DNA from: Bacteroidota bacterium
GTDB lineage: Bacteria; Bacteroidota; Bacteroidia; Bacteroidales; Bacteroidaceae
Assembly: GCA_023425865.1 (NCBI GenBank)
Contig: JAFABV010000091.1
Span: 1-6,957 of the forward strand
Length of the DNA: 6,957 nucleotides
Direction: 5' to 3'
The position numbers and the translations under genes were made by a program. Shown in pieces: positions 6,537 to 6,957 of this stretch; the first letter of the stretch is position 1, and the number at the start of each line of letters is the position of its first letter. Under the pieces are notes generated by a model. That model was not told where the DNA came from, did no database searches, and saw nothing but the letters and a program-made list of their open reading frames with translations.

Positions 6537-6614
6537 ATGATGGTAAGCTTGCTGTTGTTTTGCTTATTTGTCATTTCACTCCTTAACTTACTGTTCTGCT
6601 ATCGCGACAATTAA
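6537..6614 (+). CDS. Possible 25-aa single-helix membrane microprotein
   Basis: ATG ATG at 6537 opens a 25-codon frame ending TAA at 6614. The product starts MMVSLLLFCLFVISLLN, is almost wholly hydrophobic for about 20 residues, and ends CYRDN. This is the size and polarity of one transmembrane helix with a short polar tail. It lies 38 nt after the alternate DltD-like stop and 30 nt before the operon terminator, so it would be on the operon mRNA. Gram-positive dlt operons encode a small membrane protein, DltX (about 50 aa), but I cannot show homology. No strong ribosome binding site is visible, and T-rich DNA gives hydrophobic ORFs by chance. Confidence 0.25.
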   Translation: MMVSLLLFCLFVISLLNLLFCYRDN

Positions 6615-6644
6615 GGTATGGGCTAAAAATAGTACTTTCCAATG

Positions 6645-6691
6645 ACGGTATACGCACCAACCAAGCATGGGTTGGCACGTATACCGTTTTT
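6645..6691 (+). terminator. Rho-independent terminator of the Dlt-like operon
   Basis: ACGGTATACG (6645-6654) pairs with CGTATACCGT (6678-6687). After a symmetric CA/CA internal loop, CCAACC (6657-6662) pairs with GGTTGG (6670-6675) around a 7-nt loop. A run of five Ts follows (6687-6691). The T run fits rightward termination, about 150-180 nt after the end of the DltD-like gene. No other rightward T-tailed hairpin is seen between 2102 and here, which supports one transcript for the four genes. Confidence 0.85.
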
Positions 6692-6908
6692 CAATGTCGT
6701 GCTCCAGCACTCTCTTTGCGACCTTGCTCGATGGTGCTACCAGGGCTTGTCGTGACGCTATAAGCCCTTGTGTGATAAGTGTGGTCGGACCTGCCAACAT
6801 GTGGTTTTATATAGAATTATCCGATGGTTTTATATTATTGCTGTCCGATAAAACCAAAAGATCGACAGTATGATGGCAATTAAATAATATTGACACGGTT
6901 GCCACAGT
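6692..6908. other. Non-coding intergenic stretch between terminators
   Basis: I see no convincing gene in these 217 bases. Small open frames exist on both strands, but they run through the terminator at 6645-6691 and have no recognisable start context. Weak local structure includes AGGGCTT (6742-6748) with AAGCCCT (6762-6768) and GTGCT/AGCAC near 6700. The right half is AT-rich and holds the repeat described at 6802-6856. Counting from 6499, about 460 bases lack any secure protein gene. Confidence 0.5.
6802..6856. repeat. Direct plus inverted repeat of TGGTTTTAT
   Basis: TGGTTTTATAT occurs at 6802-6812 and again at 6825-6835, 23 bp apart. Each copy is followed by a similar segment ending in TCCGA (6820-6824 and 6844-6848). 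The reverse complement ATAAAACCA follows at 6848-6856 and can pair with 6825-6833 as a 9-bp stem with a 14-nt loop. The 23-bp period is about two helical turns, as in paired protein-binding sites, but chance in AT-rich DNA is possible. Confidence 0.45.
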
Positions 6909-6937
6909 AAAAAAAATGGGAAGTCCGCTGACTTCCC
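6909..6937 (-). terminator. Leftward Rho-independent terminator
   Basis: GGGAAGTC (6918-6925) and GACTTCCC (6930-6937) form a perfect 8-bp stem with a 4-nt loop. Read leftward, the stem is followed by A and then eight Ts (plus-strand As at 6909-6916), a textbook intrinsic terminator. It would end a gene lying to the right of the window and transcribed leftward, convergent with the Dlt-like operon. Confidence 0.65.
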
Positions 6938-6948
6938 CAAAGAGTTTG

Positions 6949-6956
6949 TACTTTTG
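6949..6956 (+). promoter_or_regulatory. Possible -7 promoter element at the window edge
   Basis: TACTTTTG matches the Bacteroidota -7 consensus TAnnTTTG and would drive a rightward gene beyond the window. No TTTG is found at the expected distance upstream; the -33 region falls on the hairpin loop and second arm around 6926-6930. A rightward promoter also sits awkwardly beside a terminator serving a leftward gene, so one of the two readings may be wrong. Confidence 0.3.
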
Positions 6957-6957
6957 C

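Noticed and set aside
6588..6873. Open frames of about 70 codons on both strands (6588-6800 minus, 6667-6873 plus)
   Set aside because: Both pass through the terminator hairpin at 6645-6691 and have no plausible start context or motif.
1..6957. CRISPR arrays, transposase genes or insertion sequence ends
   Set aside because: No regularly spaced repeats, transposase motifs or paired terminal repeats with target duplications were seen. The palindromes found are better explained as terminators or operators.

Overview
The window looks like chromosomal DNA of a Bacteroidota member, most likely a gut or oral Bacteroidales of the Prevotella/Bacteroides type. Two promoters carry the Bacteroidota signature TAnnTTTG with a TTG/TTTG element about 19-20 nt upstream. 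Shine-Dalgarno sequences are weak or absent. The S41 peptidase has the sequence style and the secretion signal ending before Gln that are typical of the group. The genus is a guess from sequence style.

Layout. Positions 1-149 hold a leftward tRNA-Asn(GUU) with its promoter and a C(UUCG)G hairpin. Positions 187-2102 hold a monocistronic secreted S41 (C-terminal processing) peptidase with its own promoter and a terminator whose stem has 23-bp perfect arms. From 2183 to 6691 there is a rightward operon of four tightly packed genes (gaps of 18, 18 and 5 nt): a DltA-like amino-acid adenylating enzyme, a small phosphopantetheine carrier protein, a DltB/AlgI-type MBOAT O-acyltransferase and a membrane-anchored DltD-like SGNH protein. 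The operon ends in a strong terminator at 6645-6691. A 14-bp palindrome lies just upstream of its first gene. The last ~270 bases look non-coding. They carry an AT-rich repeat, a leftward terminator and a -7-like element pointing out of the window.

How the genes work together. The four-gene operon has the complete logic of the Gram-positive dlt system. An amino acid is activated as its adenylate and loaded on the carrier protein in the cytoplasm. It is then moved across the inner membrane by the MBOAT protein and placed on a cell-surface acceptor with the help of the SGNH protein. Gram-negative cells have no teichoic acid, so the acceptor must be something else, such as LPS, capsule or another envelope glycan. 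The adenylating enzyme keeps an FCGE motif with a Cys where DltA has its D-Ala-selecting Cys, so D-alanine is the first candidate substrate.

Points of interest are a possible frameshift at the 3' end of the DltD-like gene (near 6380), a 25-codon single-helix ORF between that gene and the terminator, and unusual inverted repeats on either side of the operon.
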